Source: Bacillota bacterium (GTDB lineage Bacteria > Bacillota > UBA5301 > JASBVW01). Taken from it: DNA of 21,363 nt. The notes under the pieces were generated by a model. That model was not told the DNA's origin, made no database searches, and saw only the letters and a program-made list of their open reading frames with translations. This document shows positions 19,827 through 21,363 of this stretch, one piece after another (within the stretch, counting starts at the first letter, position 1; each line of letters starts with the position of its first letter). The position numbers and the translations under genes were made by a program. The stretch lies in NCBI GenBank assembly GCA_029961005.1, contig JASBVW010000002.1:1-21363 (forward strand), read 5' to 3'.

Positions 19827-21363
19827 CTACCCCCTCTCCGCTTCCGCCGCCGACCCGCCTCCGAGCGGCGGAGTCACCAGCTCTACCGCCTGCCGTACCA
19901 GCTCCTCCGGCACCGCCTCCACCGTCACCTCGCCCAGCCGGCGGGGCAAGACAAAACGCACCCGGCCAGCCCGCACCTTTTTGTCCAGGCGGAGCCTCTG
20001 CTCCACCTCCCGGGGATCGAGGCCCGGAACGGAGGTCGGCAGGCCGGCCCGCTCCAGGAGAGAGAGGAGGCGCCGGTAGAGCTCCTCCGCAGCCAGGCCC
20101 ATCTGCCAGGCCAGCCAGGCCGCCCCGGCCATGCCGGCGGCTACCGCCTCCCCGTGGCACAGGAGGGTATACCCGGAAACCGCTTCCAGGGCGTGGCCCA
20201 AGGTATGGCCGAAGTTGAGGCTGGCCCGCTCCCCTTCTTCGCGCTCGTCCCGCCTGACCACTCGGGCTTTAATGGCGCAGGAGCGGGCCACCACCTCCGC
20301 GAGGAGGCCCTTCTCCAAAGCTAGAAGCGCAGGCAACTCTTCTTCCAGGAGAGCGAAAAGGGGCGGATCGGCGATCACCCCGTATTTGATCACTTCCGCC
20401 AGGCCGTTGCGCACCTCCCGGGCCGGGAGGCTGGCCAAAAGGTCCACGGCACAGACCACCAGGTTGGGCTGGTAGAAGGCGCCGATCAGGTTCTTGCCCC
20501 GGGGGTGGTTCACGCCCACCTTTCCGCCCACGCTGCTGTCCACCTGGGCCAGAAGGGTAGTGGGAACCTGGAGGTAGGAAACCCCCCTCAAGTAGGTGGC
20601 CGCCACGTAGCCGGCCAGATCGCCAGTGACCCCTCCCCCCAAGGCCACGATGGCCTCATCTCGGGCCAGCCCGTAGTCCAGGGCCACCTCGTAGAGCCGA
20701 TTGGCTACCGCCAGGGACTTGGACTCCTCTCCCGCCGGGAAAGTGGCCAGGCTCGCCTCCAAACCCGCCTCTTGTAAGGCAGCCAGGGCCGAGTGCCCAT
20801 ACAGGGAGGCCACTGTCTGATCGGCCACCACCAGACAGCGGCGAGCCGGACAGTGGACGCGCACCAGCTCTCCCAGGCGCGGAAGGAGCCCCTCGCCGAT
20901 GTAAATGGGATAGGAGCGGGGTCCCAGCTCCACCCAAACGCGCCGCACCCCCGGCCACTCCCTGTTCCACCGGGCAACGATCTCCTCCGCCACCTCGTCA
21001 GGCCTGCGCCCTGTGGTGTCGACCACCACGTCTGCCTGGGCGTAAAGGGGGGCCCGGCGGGCCAAAAGCTCCTCAATAGCCGCCCGCGGATCTCCACCCG
21101 CCAGCAGAGGCCTCCCCTCTCCCCGGCCCAGCCGGGCGGCCAAGACCTCCGGCGAGGCCGTCAAGGCCACCACCAGCCCTTCTCGGCGCATCTCTTCCCA
21201 GTTGCGGGGGTCCAGGACCGCCCCGCCCCCGGTGGCGATGACCGCTCCCCGGCGCCCGCAGGCCTGGCGGATGGCCAGGCGCTCCCAGCGCCGGAAACAG
21301 GCCTCTCCTCCCTCAGCCCACAACTGGGGAATAGTGGCCCCCGCCAGCTCCTCGACCAGCTGG
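19827..21363 (-). CDS. aroKB: Shikimate kinase - 3-dehydroquinate synthase fusion (partial, N-terminus beyond right edge)
   Basis: One open frame of at least 511 codons runs off the right edge. The kinase part (first about 150 visible residues) shows IPQLWAEGGEACFRRWE, the ATGGGAVLD loop, and the lid GRGEGRPLLAGGDPR; its Walker A lies outside. From about residue 165 it is a full dehydroquinate synthase: RRVWVELGPRSYPIYIG, FPAGEESKSL, the NAD-site GGGVTGDLAGYVAATYLRG, QVDSSVGGKVGVNHPRGKNL, the zinc ligands in NGLAEVIKYG, and FGHTLGHALE. It links two non-consecutive steps of the shikimate pathway. Kinase-synthase fusions are known in other thermophiles such as Thermotoga. The C-terminal tail is Gly/Ala/Glu-rich. 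A weak internal AGGGAG/GTG pair at the junction (20946-20963) could start a free synthase. Confidence 0.94.
   Translation of the reverse strand, partial: QLVEELAGATIPQLWAEGGEACFRRWERLAIRQACGRRGAVIATGGGAVLDPRNWEEMRREGLVVALTASPEVLAARLGRGEGRPLLAGGDPRAAIEELLARRAPLYAQADVVVDTTGRRPDEVAEEIVARWNREWPGVRRVWVELGPRSYPIYIGEGLLPRLGELVRVHCPARRCLVVADQTVASLYGHSALAALQEAGLEASLATFPAGEESKSLAVANRLYEVALDYGLARDEAIVALGGGVTGDLAGYVAATYLRGVSYLQVPTTLLAQVDSSVGGKVGVNHPRGKNLIGAFYQPNLVVCAVDLLASLPAREVRNGLAEVIKYGVIADPPLFALLEEELPALLALEKGLLAEVVARSCAIKARVVRRDEREEGERASLNFGHTLGHALEAVSGYTLLCHGEAVAAGMAGAAWLAWQMGLAAEELYRRLLSLLERAGLPTSVPGLDPREVEQRLRLDKKVRAGRVRFVLPRRLGEVTVEAVPEELVRQAVELVTPPLGGGSAAEAERG

Noticed and set aside
1..21363. 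CRISPR array, toxin-antitoxin, phage defence or mobile element
   Set aside because: No regular repeats, transposase, integrase or defence motifs were found on either strand; all space is used by housekeeping, sporulation and glucan genes.

Overview
This 21.4-kb window comes from a GC-rich, endospore-forming member of the Firmicutes. The complete spoIIIAA-AH operon indicates a spore-former. The gene order aroQ - pepP - efp - spoIIIA - acc - asp23 - nusB is a classic Bacillus/Clostridia chromosomal block. High GC, many GTG/TTG starts, a GH57 branching enzyme and an archaeal-type glycogen debranching enzyme suggest a thermophilic anaerobic clostridium (the Moorella/Ammonifex/Desulfotomaculum sphere). 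The genus is inference. No rRNA, tRNA, CRISPR array, insertion sequence or phage gene is visible.

Layout. (1) 1-4751, minus strand: an operon headed by a near-consensus sigma-A promoter at 4821-4849. It encodes a fused carboxyltransferase (OadA/PycB type) plus biotin carrier (AccB), biotin carboxylase AccC, Asp23, AmaP, a DUF2273 membrane protein, and NusB (cut by the left edge). (2) 4877-10085, minus strand: spoIIIAA to spoIIIAH, eight tightly coupled genes for the forespore-mother cell channel, with a candidate sigma-E promoter and a Shine-Dalgarno hairpin upstream of spoIIIAA. (3) 10243-17224, plus strand: a four-gene alpha-glucan (glycogen) cassette of GT4 glycosyltransferase, GH57 branching enzyme, GH15 glucoamylase and GH133-type debranching enzyme. 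(4) 17226-21363, minus strand: an acidic zinc-ribbon protein (CD1247-type), efp, a Xaa-Pro peptidase, aroQ, and a shikimate kinase-dehydroquinate synthase fusion (cut by the right edge).

How they work together. The carboxylase genes look like a two-polypeptide biotin enzyme: AccC charges the fused carrier, and the attached carboxyltransferase most likely makes oxaloacetate from pyruvate. The same carrier and carboxylase could also serve acetyl-CoA carboxylase. The glucan cassette contains elongation, branching, debranching and glucose release, so it could both build and consume a reserve polymer. It lies in the opposite orientation inside a gene block that is otherwise co-oriented in Bacillus, which suggests insertion.

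Most notable observations: an in-frame oadA-accB fusion that keeps a perfect internal Shine-Dalgarno and ATG for a free biotin carrier; the inverted glucan cassette within the efp-spoIIIA block; and a hairpin that would hide the spoIIIAA ribosome-binding site only in transcripts starting upstream of the proposed sigma-E start.
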